Positions 54,343 through 63,585 of a stretch of 64,000 nucleotides of DNA are shown here, one piece after another (within the stretch, counting starts at the first letter, position 1; every line of letters begins with the position of its first letter). The DNA is from Salicibibacter cibarius (GTDB lineage: Bacteria > Bacillota > Bacilli > Bacillales > Marinococcaceae), in assembly GCF_016495725.1 (NCBI RefSeq), contig NZ_CP054705.1:1426001-1490000 (forward strand). The letters are read 5' to 3'. The translations under genes and the position numbers were made by a program. Under the pieces are notes generated by a model. It was not told the origin of the DNA. It saw only the letters and a program-made list of their open reading frames with translations, and ran no database searches.

Positions 54343-54511
54343 TTTTCGTACAAAAGTATAAATCAACTTTCTTACCTACATAAGTTGGGCTAAGGCTTTT
54401 CGCTATAAAAGCTTGGCGAAAAGTCAAGTTTCTAAATAGGTAAGAGCGCCTCATGGCGTCTGCGTATGCCGCCACCCTCCATCATGGAAATAGTTATTTG
54501 CTCAAAATGAG
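54343..54511 (+). repeat. Dispersed repeat E2, copy b (best copy)
   Basis: It starts TTTTCGTAC-TATAAATCAAC-CTTACCTACATAAGTT, continues with the hairpin CTTTTCGC-TATAAAAGCTTG-GCGAAAAG, then GGTAAGAGCGCCTCATGGCG, TCTGCGTATGCCGCCA and TTGCTCAAAATGAG. Parts recur at 37388, 38143, 53957 and 56088. The remainder of 54512-54712 shows no gene. Confidence 0.8.
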
Positions 54512-54712
54512 CGTTTGTCCTTCAGAGATAGGCACGATGCTCTGTAGAAAAAATGATTGATCGACTAAAGCAGGAGTTATAAAGGGAAGAATAGAATTAA
54601 TCTATTAGGTGATGAAGGAAATCCATTATCTTAAAGGATCTCAAGAGACGAATAAAGAAGTTCGTTATTTGGGTCCGGAAACGAGTATTAACAATATCGA
54701 GGAGGCGCTACT

Positions 54713-56074
54713 ATGGATCAAAAAATGTACGAAACGTTTGCTGAATCGCTTCTAAACACTCATCAAACTCCAGGAGCAATAATCTCATTGAACAATCAAC
54801 GTTACGAGCAAACATTTGGCTACCGCGATCAGGAAAATCTATTACCCGTTACACCTGACACCATGTTTGGGATTGGCAGTATCGCAAAGGCAATGACCTG
54901 TATCGCGGTACTTCAATTACAAGAAGCTGGCGAACTATCCATTCATGACACGATTAAAACATATATACCCGAAGTTACGTTTCAAGGGAGTAATGATATA
55001 ACCCTTCATCACCTGATGACTCATTCATCCGGTATCCCTCCGTTAAATACGCTTTTTTATGCGAATAAGCAATCGATGGAGAGGGATGGTTCCTTCGATT
55101 TGCAAATTAAACTGGGCGCCCCTCTTGACCGGGAGCAAGATAGCATCGATACATACGATGATCTTATAAACCATTTAAATACCATTCCATTTAACCTCCT
55201 TGATCGGCCTGGACGATCATTCAGCTATTCAAACGACGGCTATGCGCTTCTCGGTACTATTATTGAGCGTCTGAGCGGGCAACCGTATGAACGTTATATA
55301 GAGACAAATATCTTTCAACCCCTGGATATGAAAAATAGTTTCTTTAATCCCGATCGATTGGATCATCGGGCGGCACGCCTGTACATTGTTGATCCAACTG
55401 CCGATACGCCAGTGGTTGAACACTCACCAGAATGGTGGGATGCACCGGCGATGTGGGCCGCCGGCTATGTCAAATCGACAGCCAATGATATGCTTCGCTT
55501 CGGAGATGTTTTTTTGAACGATGGTAATGGCATTTTAACTCCGGAAAGTCTCGATGCGTTAACGTCCCAACATATTGAAGTAGAGCCCGGTCTGCATTAT
55601 GGGTACGGCGTTATCGTCATGCCTGACTTTTTTGGAACAACACTCATTGAACATGGCGGAAGTATTAAGGGTGTGACGGCACATTTTGGGGTATTGCCCG
55701 ATCGAGACATGGCTGCCATTTGTTTAACGAACATTGCAGGTGCCCCTGCTGAATCGCTTTTAAAAGGGGCTGTACAAAGCGAAATGGGTATTGAACCGGA
55801 CAAGGCAGCCATCAAATATGAAGATTACGAACTTACTGAAGCAGAACGCCATGCGATCATTGGTACGTATCAGTCTAATGAGGGCCAAACGATCAAAGTC
55901 TATGAAAAAAATGCAGCCATTTTTGTCGGGTATCTAGGAACCGAAATTCCAACCCGTTCCGTCGGGAGCAGGGCTGTCACAATTGCAATGCATGGGACTG
56001 AGTACTTGTTACAGTTTACAGAAAACCGCCTTCATTTTGGGTTTAGGCAGCTCATGAAAAGTGAAAATGAATAA
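54713..56074 (+). CDS. Serine hydrolase, class C beta-lactamase/penicillin-binding fold
   Basis: A 453-residue protein of Pfam family Beta-lactamase. The catalytic motifs are S56-I-A-K59, Y172-S-N174 and H314-G-G. There is no signal peptide, so it is probably cytosolic, which argues against a true beta-lactamase and for an esterase or peptidase. A C-terminal lipocalin-like domain (from about residue 365) is present. GGAGG precedes the ATG. It is monocistronic as far as can be seen. Confidence 0.88.
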   Translation: MDQKMYETFAESLLNTHQTPGAIISLNNQRYEQTFGYRDQENLLPVTPDTMFGIGSIAKAMTCIAVLQLQEAGELSIHDTIKTYIPEVTFQGSNDITLHHLMTHSSGIPPLNTLFYANKQSMERDGSFDLQIKLGAPLDREQDSIDTYDDLINHLNTIPFNLLDRPGRSFSYSNDGYALLGTIIERLSGQPYERYIETNIFQPLDMKNSFFNPDRLDHRAARLYIVDPTADTPVVEHSPEWWDAPAMWAAGYVKSTANDMLRFGDVFLNDGNGILTPESLDALTSQHIEVEPGLHYGYGVIVMPDFFGTTLIEHGGSIKGVTAHFGVLPDRDMAAICLTNIAGAPAESLLKGAVQSEMGIEPDKAAIKYEDYELTEAERHAIIGTYQSNEGQTIKVYEKNAAIFVGYLGTEIPTRSVGSRAVTIAMHGTEYLLQFTENRLHFGFRQLMKSENE

Positions 56075-56191
56075 ATAATGGAGATTCGTCAGGGTGCCCT
56101 GGCGATAAGTCGAGTTTTTCTAAGGTATGAACAGATAAGGGAAGTTAGTTCTGAAGTTCTGCAATAGACACAAATAAAGGAGTGAATCTGT

Positions 56192-56635
56192 ATGAATAGA
56201 ATTAATCTGATCACTTTAGGTGTAAAAGATATTGGAAATTCGCTTAAATTTTATCGTGACATCGGTTTTGAAGCATCGGTCACGGGAGATGAGGAAAAAC
56301 CCGTTATAGTATTCTTTAAAAATGAAGGATCAAAGTTAGAGTTATTTCCTATTGAAGAATTGGCAAAAGATATCAATGAAGAGCATCCTCCCGAATTATC
56401 AAAAGGAGGATTCTCAGGCATCACGCTTGCTTATAATGCGAAATCTGAAACTGAAGTTGATGAAATTCTTCAATCCGTTAAAAAAGTCGGTGCCGAGGTT
56501 GTTAAAGAGCCGAAAACATTGTCATGGGGCGGATACGGAGGATATTTCATCGATCCTGATGGTTATTATTGGGAGGTTGCTTACGGCTCGAATTGGGAAT
56601 TTGATGACTCAAACATGTTGATCATAAAAGGTTAG
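56192..56635 (+). CDS. VOC (glyoxalase/bleomycin resistance) family protein
   Basis: A 147-residue protein with two beta-alpha-beta-beta-beta units. The first has SLKFYRDIGFEAS and the second ends YFIDPDGYYWEVAYGSNW, the usual VOC C-terminal metal-site motif with Glu. Such proteins bind antibiotics, isomerise dicarbonyls or act as dioxygenases; the role is unknown here. AAAGGAG precedes the ATG. A piece of repeat E2 lies between it and the preceding hydrolase gene. Confidence 0.85.
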   Translation: MNRINLITLGVKDIGNSLKFYRDIGFEASVTGDEEKPVIVFFKNEGSKLELFPIEELAKDINEEHPPELSKGGFSGITLAYNAKSETEVDEILQSVKKVGAEVVKEPKTLSWGGYGGYFIDPDGYYWEVAYGSNWEFDDSNMLIIKG

Positions 56636-56733
56636 AAGTAAAAAATACCATATACCCAATCGAGAATGGAACCAATCAGTTTAATAAAAGGGTCAACACT
56701 AAAATCTATGGTCGCAAATGGGTCATGGCACTA

Positions 56734-56922
56734 TGATAGTCGCTACGGAAAAACACGACGCTTTCCGTGGGCTTGCGCTCAGCCTCCTCGTCAGAAAAGA
56801 CTTTCGCTTTATTCTAGCGGGGTCTTCCCATTACGCTTTCCCACAGGAGTCTCCGTGCTCCGCTAGCTTGTCTCGCCACCATAATTATCCACAGATATCA
56901 ACGATAGATTTTGATGAAGAGC
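56734..56922 (+). repeat. Dispersed repeat E1, copy c, without an array
   Basis: The E1 blocks (GCTACGGAAAAACACGACGC, TTGCGCTCAGCCTCCTCG, GTCTCCGTG, CCGCTAGCTTG) run straight into TATCAACGATAGATTTTGAT and GAAGAGCC. At 19.2-19.75 kb and 43.97-44.61 kb the same two modules are separated by a 52-bp array, so this copy looks like an empty site. The stretch 56923-57208 holds no recognisable gene. Confidence 0.7.
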
Positions 56923-57208
56923 CCAATAAAATTCAAAAATTCAACCGAATTTAGCTGATTCGAAAGCTATGATAAAACTTATAGGGCAACATATTCATAA
57001 ATAAAAAGTGAAGAAAAGAAGAGTACATGTAGCTAAGCATGACAGAGACCCCCCGCTTGCTGCGATGGAGGATTATGGGTAACACTGAACCGAACCTTCG
57101 AGTTGCACAAAAGATACCGTCATTATGACGATTGATGATGTGCCAGTTTCTACCGTTACAGAGGTAGAGTATATCCTACAGTAAAAATTGTAAATGACAG
57201 CCAAGGTC

Positions 57209-57325
57209 TTTTGGACCGCATGCAATCCAAGTTGCAAACACAATGCTTTTCGAGGAAAGAAAAAACGGCGTTAACACTGAAATAATTTCACCCCTTTGGA
57301 TAGGCTTAACCAAAGGGGTGTCGTT
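57209..57325 (+). pseudogene. Fossil 3' end of a second prpB gene
   Basis: TTGGACCGCATGCAATC (17 bases identical to prpB near 53769) is followed, after a deletion of about 80 bases, by GAGGAAAGAAAAAACGGCGT and TAACA, matching the last codons and stop of prpB. A hairpin like the prpB terminator follows (CACCCCTTTGG with CCAAAGGGGTG). Gene end and terminator were therefore duplicated together and then decayed. Confidence 0.75.
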
Positions 57326-57342
57326 ATAGGGGTCGTTCATTG

Positions 57343-58236
57343 TCACCCCTCTACTGGATCAGAAGCAACTTTTTCCGAGCCGCTTTTTTGTCTCAGAAAT
57401 AAATAGATCCCGACTAAAATAAGCGCACCACCGATGACTTCTACTCCGGTTATCATTTCATTCAAGAATAACATGGCTAAGATAGATGCCCCGACTGGTT
57501 CTCCGAGTGTGGTCATTGAAACAGTTGTTGTATTGATATAGTTTAATAACATATTATAAATGATATGCGCTGCCGAAGGGAACACGGCAAGGAGTAGGAA
57601 TACACCCCAATCGTTAGCTGTATAACCTGTCATCGGTATGTTAGCCATTAAATTATAAACGAACATCGTTAAACCGGCGATGAAAAAGACGAGGAAGCTG
57701 TAAACCCAATGATTAAGGAATTTTACGTTTCTCTGCCCGATGAGTAAATAGAAAACGACAGAAAAGACGGCAAGGAATGATAATACATTTCCCAATAGGA
57801 CATCTTGCCCTAAATTTAGATTCCCTCCCCCTACAATCAACACACCAATAAATGCAATGCCTATAGTAAGAAGTGTTTTTAACTGGATATTCTCTTTGAA
57901 GAAAAACAAACCGCCAATGAGTGCTATTGCAGGTTGCAATGCCAAAATTAACGTAGAACTGGCCACAGTCGTGTGGTTTAGCGATTCAAACCATAAACCA
58001 AAATGACCACCCAAAAAGATACCTGCAAAAATTAATGCGAACCATTCCGGTTTTTTTATCTGAGGGATCGTTTTTATATGTTTTAAAACAAAAGGTAAAA
58101 GCAAAGCGCAACCGAGGAACATGCGATACATGACCATTATCGTTGATGGTGCATCCGATAATCGAACGAAAATGGCAGATAACGATATACAGATGATTGT
58201 TACAATGAGAAGTATATTGATCGTGCTTTGTTTCAT
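57343..58236 (-). CDS. EamA/DMT-family transporter
   Basis: A 297-residue membrane protein with ten helices in two EamA repeats; landmarks are SAIFVRLSDAPSTIMVMYRM near the N-terminus and TTLGEPVGASILAMLFLNE in the second repeat. Such proteins export amino acids or metabolites. GGGAGGT precedes the ATG. A GntR regulator is divergently transcribed, and a perfect palindrome lies between them, so this gene is the likely target. Confidence 0.88.
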   Translation of the reverse strand: MKQSTINILLIVTIICISLSAIFVRLSDAPSTIMVMYRMFLGCALLLPFVLKHIKTIPQIKKPEWFALIFAGIFLGGHFGLWFESLNHTTVASSTLILALQPAIALIGGLFFFKENIQLKTLLTIGIAFIGVLIVGGGNLNLGQDVLLGNVLSFLAVFSVVFYLLIGQRNVKFLNHWVYSFLVFFIAGLTMFVYNLMANIPMTGYTANDWGVFLLLAVFPSAAHIIYNMLLNYINTTTVSMTTLGEPVGASILAMLFLNEMITGVEVIGGALILVGIYLFLRQKSGSEKVASDPVEG

Positions 58237-58276
58237 AAAAACCTCCCGCTTTAAAAATTGATCTTTTTTAACACAA

Positions 58277-58295
58277 TTGATATATTACATATCAA
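58277..58295. promoter_or_regulatory. Palindromic operator between the EamA and GntR genes
   Basis: TTGATAT (58277-58283) and ATATCAA (58289-58295) form a perfect inverted repeat with a 5-base centre in the 105-base divergent region. It is a natural site for the GntR-type regulator. Confidence 0.6.
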
Positions 58296-58341
58296 ATGCA
58301 CTTTTGTAAATAAGTCTGCTCATATTAGAAGGAGGCCGCTG

Positions 58342-58995
58342 ATGTCTTTACAAGGTCAAAAAATTAATCGTGTGTCCATGCGTAACAATGCGTATGAAAG
58401 GATAAAGAATGCCATTATTTCAGGGGAATTAAAACCTGAAGAGAGGTTGAGAGACAAAGAACTCTCTGAACAATTGGGGATTAGTCGAACCCCTGTCAGA
58501 GAGGCAATGCTGAGGTTGGAAGATGAGGAATTCATCATAAGTAAACCGAATAGCTATACAATGGTTGCTCCTATAGATGTCATTGAAGTCAAAGAAATTT
58601 ATAGCATTGTTATTGCATTGGAAACGCTCGCTTTAGAAGAAGCCATAAAAAATCCTCAGTTGCAAGATGTGGAAGACTTGATAAGTATAAATCAAGATTA
58701 TAAAGCTGCAATAAAACAAGGTGACCCAAAACTTTGCTTGGAAAATGACAGGAAATTTCACGCTCATATTGTGAAAATGTCAGGAAATAACGAATTGGAA
58801 AAATTACTAACAAGTGTTAAGGAAAAAATATTAAGAGTAGAATCTTATTATTTTCATAATTCAGTGCCTAAAGATGAATCTTTGCAACAACACAACGTCA
58901 TTATCGAATGTATTAAAAATAATGAACTTGAACAGGCAACGAACATGCTAAAAGAGAATTGGATGAATAGTTTAAGCAATATAATAAATTTCTGA
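58342..58995 (+). CDS. GntR/FadR-type regulator
   Basis: A 217-residue regulator with a winged helix (NNAYERIKNAIISGELKPEE; the recognition part is LGISRTPVREAMLRLEDEEF) and an FCD domain (about 85-210, with NDRKFHAHIVKMSGN supplying likely metal His). AAGGAGG precedes ATG 58342; the longer ORF begins in the operator region. It probably controls the divergent EamA exporter and itself. Confidence 0.9.
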   Translation: MSLQGQKINRVSMRNNAYERIKNAIISGELKPEERLRDKELSEQLGISRTPVREAMLRLEDEEFIISKPNSYTMVAPIDVIEVKEIYSIVIALETLALEEAIKNPQLQDVEDLISINQDYKAAIKQGDPKLCLENDRKFHAHIVKMSGNNELEKLLTSVKEKILRVESYYFHNSVPKDESLQQHNVIIECIKNNELEQATNMLKENWMNSLSNIINF

Positions 58996-59040
58996 AATCT
59001 GGATAAATAGTGCACAAAAATTTTAAAATGATTCGCTGCA

Positions 59041-59112
59041 ATCGGATTAAGATCTAAGGGAATTACAGTTAAGACCGTTCATCCCAGTATTATTCAAACA
59101 GAAATGGCATAG
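59041..59112 (+). pseudogene. Fossil C-terminal piece of an SDR gene
   Basis: The frame reads IGLRSKGITVKTVHPSIIQT and ends EMA-stop, which matches the beta-6 region of classical short-chain dehydrogenases (KGIxVxxIxPGxxxTxM). Nothing upstream is preserved. It lies just before an intact SDR gene. Bases 59113-59253 hold another fragment (EVGYIRRLFRSLRRSLGKKK) that I cannot place. Confidence 0.55.
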
Positions 59113-59253
59113 CGCTTATTCAGGTCTTTTTTTGAATACAACGTTGAAAGTATCGATGTAAAGACATTTTTTCCGGTAAGGAAGTTGGTTATATCCGTCG
59201 TCTCTTCCGTTCCCTGCGACGTTCGTTAGGCAAAAAGAAGGATCAGAGCCAAA

Positions 59254-59290
59254 CGGGCTATGTACAGGGATGTATATAGCCCATTTTTTG
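59254..59290 (+). terminator. Terminator before the SDR gene
   Basis: GGGCTATGTACA pairs with TGTATATAGCCC, followed by ATTTTTTG. Confidence 0.75.
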
Positions 59291-59378
59291 TTTGCGTGTG
59301 AGATTAATGTTTATGATAAACTAAGAGTTGGGCTTCCATTTATAATTATAAAGAAAATTAGAAGGAGGAGGCTGTCAG

Positions 59379-60089
59379 ATGAACAAGCTACAAGGAAAAA
59401 CAGCGATCGTTACCGGTGCCAGCACCGGAATTGGGGCTACTATTGCTAAGGAATTAGCACTGGAAGGAGCAAACGTCGCTCTGGCTGCCCGTCGATTGGA
59501 CAAATTAAACGAAGTAAAAAGTGAAATTACAGACATAACGAATGGCGAAGTGAAGGTCATGTCTGTCCAGGTAGACATGTCAAATAGAGAAGACGTTAAT
59601 CAACTCGCTGAAAAGGCACAAGCCGAATTAGGCGATGTGGATATTTTTGTCAATAACGCTGGACAAATGCTAGCAGGAACCGTCCGATCCGGCAAGGTGG
59701 AAGAATGGGATAAAATGGTTGATGTTAATATAAAAGGCGTGCTTTACGGCATTGACGCTGTATTGCCGTCGATGCTGAGCCGGTCAACGGGCCATCTTAT
59801 CAATGTTGCGTCAGTTTCCGGGCTTGAGGTAACGAAAACCAGTACCGTTTATAGCGCTACAAAGCACGCGGTACGAGCCATTTCCATGGGATTGGAAAAG
59901 GAACTGGCCAGAACAGGCGTAAGGATGACGAATATCTCGCCCGGGATGGTAGATACAGACTTGGTTGGTAACGGTGCCTGGAATGATCGAAAGATGCTTG
60001 AAACAAAGGATATTGCAAAAGCTGTTGTCTATGCCGTCACCCAGCCTGATTATGTGAATGTCAATGAAGTTACCGTCCGTCCGGTTTAA
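59379..60089 (+). CDS. Short-chain dehydrogenase/reductase
   Basis: A 236-residue classical SDR. The cofactor motif is TGASTGIG (about residues 12-19), followed by AARRLDKL (Arg pair favouring NADP). NNAG is at about 89, and the active site is Ser-X12-YSATK near residues 142-158. It resembles the YdfG-like group acting on 3-hydroxy acids or serine. GGAGGAGG precedes the ATG. It appears monocistronic. Confidence 0.9.
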   Translation: MNKLQGKTAIVTGASTGIGATIAKELALEGANVALAARRLDKLNEVKSEITDITNGEVKVMSVQVDMSNREDVNQLAEKAQAELGDVDIFVNNAGQMLAGTVRSGKVEEWDKMVDVNIKGVLYGIDAVLPSMLSRSTGHLINVASVSGLEVTKTSTVYSATKHAVRAISMGLEKELARTGVRMTNISPGMVDTDLVGNGAWNDRKMLETKDIAKAVVYAVTQPDYVNVNEVTVRPV

Positions 60090-60269
60090 CCGGAAGGGAT
60101 GTCCAGGAAGTAAGTGATGACTGCTTTCTGGATATTTTCTGTGAAAGGAATTGTAATTTGGATTCGGTTGGTATCGCAAAACTGTTTTATTCGGAACGCT
60201 TCCACGATTATTCGGAATTGAACCGTAAATCCGGTTCGTAATGTTGAGGGGTACAAAGTAGGTGTTCAC

Positions 60270-61004
60270 TTGGATACATTCATATTTGTCGTTATTATTT
60301 TGGTTGCTTCTATCCTTCAAACGAGCACAGGGTTTGGTTTTTCCATTTTGGCAACGCCATTTCTTCTAATCATATTTGATCCGATCGAAGCCATCCAAAT
60401 CAATCTCATTTTATCCATAATGATCTCTTTGGCTTTATTAAAACAAATAAAAAAAGATATGGACATTAAAATTTTAAAGCGATTTGTAATTGGAAGTTTG
60501 TTCGGCCTTCCTACCGGGATTATGACGATTATGGTTTTAAATATCGATGCGTTAAAGTTGGGAATCGGCCTCATGATTCTACTATTAACGATGATGTTAA
60601 TCCTGAAGTTCCGTCTCAGCCAAACGCAAGGAAGAGATTTATTTGTTGGTGGATTATCGGGTTCTTTAACGAGCAGTATTGGTATGCCGGGTCCCCCTAT
60701 CATGCTTTATTTTTCAGGTGCAGATATTAAAAAGGAAAAGTTAAGAGGTACAACGCTGGCGTTTTATTTATTTATCTACACAATAAGTTTATTCACTCAA
60801 ATCATTGTTTTGGGGACTAATGAGGTTATTTGGTTTTCAAGTGGTCTTGCTGTGCCACTGGTTTTGATAGGATTGTATTTGGGGCAACTTTTATTTAAAT
60901 GGATTCATCCCCGCCTTTTTCAAGTAGTAATCTATATCCTTTTACTTTTTACAGCTATTTATTTGTTGATCGATGTTATGCCCCGCTTTTTCCATTCTCC
61001 GTGA
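60270..61004 (+). CDS. TSUP (TauE/SafE) family transporter, second copy
   Basis: A 244-residue membrane protein with seven to eight helices. The TSUP motifs are STGFGFSILATPFLLII near residue 17 and LSGSLTSSIGMPGPPIMLYF near 135. It is distant from the paralogue at 19953. The start is TTG with AGGTG upstream. The substrate is unknown (sulfite, sulfonate or other anion). Confidence 0.85.
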   Translation: MDTFIFVVIILVASILQTSTGFGFSILATPFLLIIFDPIEAIQINLILSIMISLALLKQIKKDMDIKILKRFVIGSLFGLPTGIMTIMVLNIDALKLGIGLMILLLTMMLILKFRLSQTQGRDLFVGGLSGSLTSSIGMPGPPIMLYFSGADIKKEKLRGTTLAFYLFIYTISLFTQIIVLGTNEVIWFSSGLAVPLVLIGLYLGQLLFKWIHPRLFQVVIYILLLFTAIYLLIDVMPRFFHSP

Positions 61005-61068
61005 AAAACAAACGAAAATCTGTTACGATTGTCACTGGTAAAAGAATCATGTTTCGGAGGGAACCGTT

Positions 61069-62001
61069 ATGGATAGTCAAAAAGATTATCGCATTTTACT
61101 TTATTATAAATATGTACCGATGCCGGATTATGAAGAATTCGCAGAGACGCACCTGCAATATTGTAAGGACATGGGGTTACGCGGCCGGATCATTGTCGCC
61201 CCTGAAGGCCTAAATGGAACGGTTTCCGGAACGGTCGAACAAACCGACGCCTATATGGAATATGTCAAATCCGATCCTAGATTTAGCGATATGTGGTTTA
61301 AGATCGATGAGGCTGATGAGCATGCCTTTAAAAAGATGTTCGTCCGTCCAAAGCAAGAAATTGTGACGTGGCGTCTTGACGAGGACGTGTGGCCGGATGA
61401 TGATGGCGGTCTTTATTTAACGCCAAAAGAATTTCACGAAGCCATTCAAGAAGAAGGCACCGTCGTATTGGACGGTCGCAATGATTACGAATACGAAATC
61501 GGCCATTTTCGCAATGCCATCAAGCCGGAAGTAAGCACGTCCCGTGAATTCCCGGAGTGGATTGATGAAAACATTGATCAACTGAAAGGAAAAAAAGTGC
61601 TCACCTATTGCACCGGCGGCATTCGCTGTGAGAAACTAACGGGGCTTCTCAAGCAAAAGGGTGTTGACGACGTCTATCAACTGCATGGAGGCATCGTCAA
61701 TTACAGTCAGGACGAAGAGGTGCAAGGCCATCTGTTTGACGGGAAATGCTATGTGTTTGATGAACGTATATCTGTCAAAGCCAATCATACCGATGAAGAT
61801 GTCGTCGTTGCCAACTGCCATCACTGCGGCAAGACGGAGGATCGCTATATCAATTGTTCCAACCCCGAATGCAATCTCCAATATGTCTGTTGCTCCGATT
61901 GTGAGGAAAAACACCAAGCCGCTTGCTGCGAAGAATGTCGTGTTCATCCGCGTAACCGCTGGCCGGAAATCAGGACAACGTATGCCACATCAGCCGAATA
62001 A
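61069..62001 (+). CDS. trhO: tRNA uridine 34 hydroxylase TrhO (rhodanese-type)
   Basis: A 310-residue protein with an N-terminal acylphosphatase-like domain (ILLYYKYVPMPDYEEF, then GRIIVAPEGLNGTVSG), a rhodanese domain with catalytic Cys in CTGGIRCEK (about residue 183), and a C-terminal Cys-rich zinc region (CHHCGK, CSNPEC, CCSDCEE and CCEECR). This matches TrhO (YceA/YbfQ), which hydroxylates U34 of tRNA to 5-hydroxyuridine. CGGAGGG precedes the ATG. The next gene follows after 15 bases. Confidence 0.93.
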   Translation: MDSQKDYRILLYYKYVPMPDYEEFAETHLQYCKDMGLRGRIIVAPEGLNGTVSGTVEQTDAYMEYVKSDPRFSDMWFKIDEADEHAFKKMFVRPKQEIVTWRLDEDVWPDDDGGLYLTPKEFHEAIQEEGTVVLDGRNDYEYEIGHFRNAIKPEVSTSREFPEWIDENIDQLKGKKVLTYCTGGIRCEKLTGLLKQKGVDDVYQLHGGIVNYSQDEEVQGHLFDGKCYVFDERISVKANHTDEDVVVANCHHCGKTEDRYINCSNPECNLQYVCCSDCEEKHQAACCEECRVHPRNRWPEIRTTYATSAE

Positions 62002-62016
62002 TGAGGAGAGAAACCG

Positions 62017-62613
62017 ATGGAAACGTTAGAAGTGATACGAACAAGAAGAAGCAACGGAAAAGTTTATCCCGATGAACCGGTGGACAAGGCACTGATCGAA
62101 ACAATATTGGAAGCGGGAACGTGGGCGCCAAACCATCATCATACGGAACCGTGGAAATTTTTTGTTCAACAAGGCGAGGGGCGCCGCCCGCTCGGGAAAA
62201 CATTGCGCAAAATAGCGATGGAAGATATGGGCGGCAAAGAAGAATCATTAGACGATAAGGAAGCACAGAAGGTGGCGAAAAAAGAGGAAAAACCGTTTCG
62301 CGCACCTGTTGTCATCACCGTCGTCGCAGAGCCGGCAACAAAAGATAAGGTGATCGACATCGAAGAATTTGCAGCAGCCCATGCCGCTGTGCAAAACATG
62401 TTGCTCGCTGCCCATTCCCTTGGTCTCGGGGCGATTTGGCGCAGCGGTGCACCCACATACCACCCGGAGATGCGCCGTCTGTATAATGTGTCTGAACGCG
62501 GGGGCGTCGTAGGCTTTATTTATCTTGGCTGGCCGGCTTCAAACAAAAAGAAGGAACAGCAACGCCAAGGCATTGAGGAAAAAACGACATGGATGAATGA
62601 AGACATTGAGTAA
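62017..62613 (+). CDS. Nitroreductase-family protein (YdjA-like)
   Basis: A 198-residue FMN-dependent reductase. The N-terminus VIRTRRSNGKVYPDEPV contains the FMN-binding RxR(R)S, and the later WAPNHHHTEPWKFFV is typical of the YdjA/TdsD-like subgroup. GAGGAGAG precedes the ATG. It is closely linked to trhO, so the two may be cotranscribed. The natural substrate is unknown. Confidence 0.9.
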   Translation: METLEVIRTRRSNGKVYPDEPVDKALIETILEAGTWAPNHHHTEPWKFFVQQGEGRRPLGKTLRKIAMEDMGGKEESLDDKEAQKVAKKEEKPFRAPVVITVVAEPATKDKVIDIEEFAAAHAAVQNMLLAAHSLGLGAIWRSGAPTYHPEMRRLYNVSERGGVVGFIYLGWPASNKKKEQQRQGIEEKTTWMNEDIE

Positions 62614-62615
62614 TG

Positions 62616-62637
62616 CCGCTACAGAATTGTAGCGACT
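62616..62637. terminator. Small hairpin between convergent genes
   Basis: CGCTACA pairs with TGTAGCG around a 4-base loop. T-runs are short, so it is a weak terminator. Confidence 0.5.
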
Positions 62638-62646
62638 ATTTTCATC

Positions 62647-63459
62647 CTATTCTCCATAATGACGGCGAACTTCAGCGACGTAATCATCCGTCAATGGCGT
62701 GGATTCATCATAGTCGGGAGCACTTTCCACGATATCGCGATCGGTAAACCGAGTGTAGGCGTGCTCTTCCACCGGAACGAATTCCCGGAACCATTCCACG
62801 GGAACGAGATATTTATTTTTAGCGAGCAAACCGGCAGTGTCCACCTCCATAAAACATACTTGCCAGTTGTTCGTATCAAAAACGACATCCGAGACGGTTC
62901 CTATTTTGTCCTCGGTCGCATAGACCGAATACCCTCGCAAATCCTTCGTGCTTTGCAAGTAAAAGTCTTTCTCATTCACCTTTTTCTGTTGTTCGCGTTT
63001 AACTGCCTTTTTTACCATATCCGAACTGACGCCTGCTTCCGTATTTTCGCCCAAAGTCGCGCCGGGCGTGAACGGGGAGACAGGGCCGCCCCCAGGGAGC
63101 ATCGGTGCCGGCCCCGGGCCGTAATTGGGCGCTGCCCAGTAATAGCCTAATCCGTAGTGATCGAGGATCGAGGCTTCATACGCCCGGGAAATGGGTTCAT
63201 GTTCCTTTGGTTGCGGACTATCCTTGATTTGATCTTTCGTCGCTTCGAAATCCACTTCCTGAGCTTCAATATCCAAACGATTAACAAGCTCGGGGCTCAG
63301 CAAAACTTTCCCGCCGATGAACCAAGGTCGTGTATCGGCAACAAGAAAACGGACTTTCCATTCACCGGCTGAATCAAAATAAACATCCGTTACTGATCCA
63401 AACGTTTCGTCCGCTGCTGATAAGGAAAACGATTGAAAGTCGTGAGTACGGATCAGCAT
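62647..63459 (-). CDS. PRC-barrel domain protein
   Basis: A 270-residue protein with two PRC-barrel domains. The first is at about residues 1-70 (SLSAADETFGSVTDVYFDSA) and the second at about 170-245 (DLRGYSVYATEDKIGTVSDV). They are joined by a Pro/Gly-rich linker. PRC-barrels are small beta-barrels found in ribosome maturation and photosynthesis proteins; the Bacillaceae two-domain type has no settled role. ATG 63459 is preferred: AAAGGAGG lies upstream, and the longer ORF crosses it. Confidence 0.9.
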   Translation of the reverse strand: MLIRTHDFQSFSLSAADETFGSVTDVYFDSAGEWKVRFLVADTRPWFIGGKVLLSPELVNRLDIEAQEVDFEATKDQIKDSPQPKEHEPISRAYEASILDHYGLGYYWAAPNYGPGPAPMLPGGGPVSPFTPGATLGENTEAGVSSDMVKKAVKREQQKKVNEKDFYLQSTKDLRGYSVYATEDKIGTVSDVVFDTNNWQVCFMEVDTAGLLAKNKYLVPVEWFREFVPVEEHAYTRFTDRDIVESAPDYDESTPLTDDYVAEVRRHYGE

Positions 63460-63533
63460 GAAAGAACCTCCTTTTGAATAGCATTTATCCCGTATTATCC
63501 TGTTTCCGCTATGGGATTTTTTGAAACAAAAAA

Positions 63534-63585
63534 TTAGCGCCGCATTCCCCTTCAAAATCTTCGATTTAGTGGGGTTAGGCGCTAA
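63534..63585. repeat. Hairpin upstream of tnpB, possible element end
   Basis: TTAGCGCC (63534-63541) pairs with GGCGCTAA (63578-63585), with CCCC and GGGG pairing inside. Subterminal hairpins like this mark the ends of IS200/IS605-type elements and are recognised as single-stranded DNA. It lies about 130 bases before the tnpB start. Confidence 0.45.
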
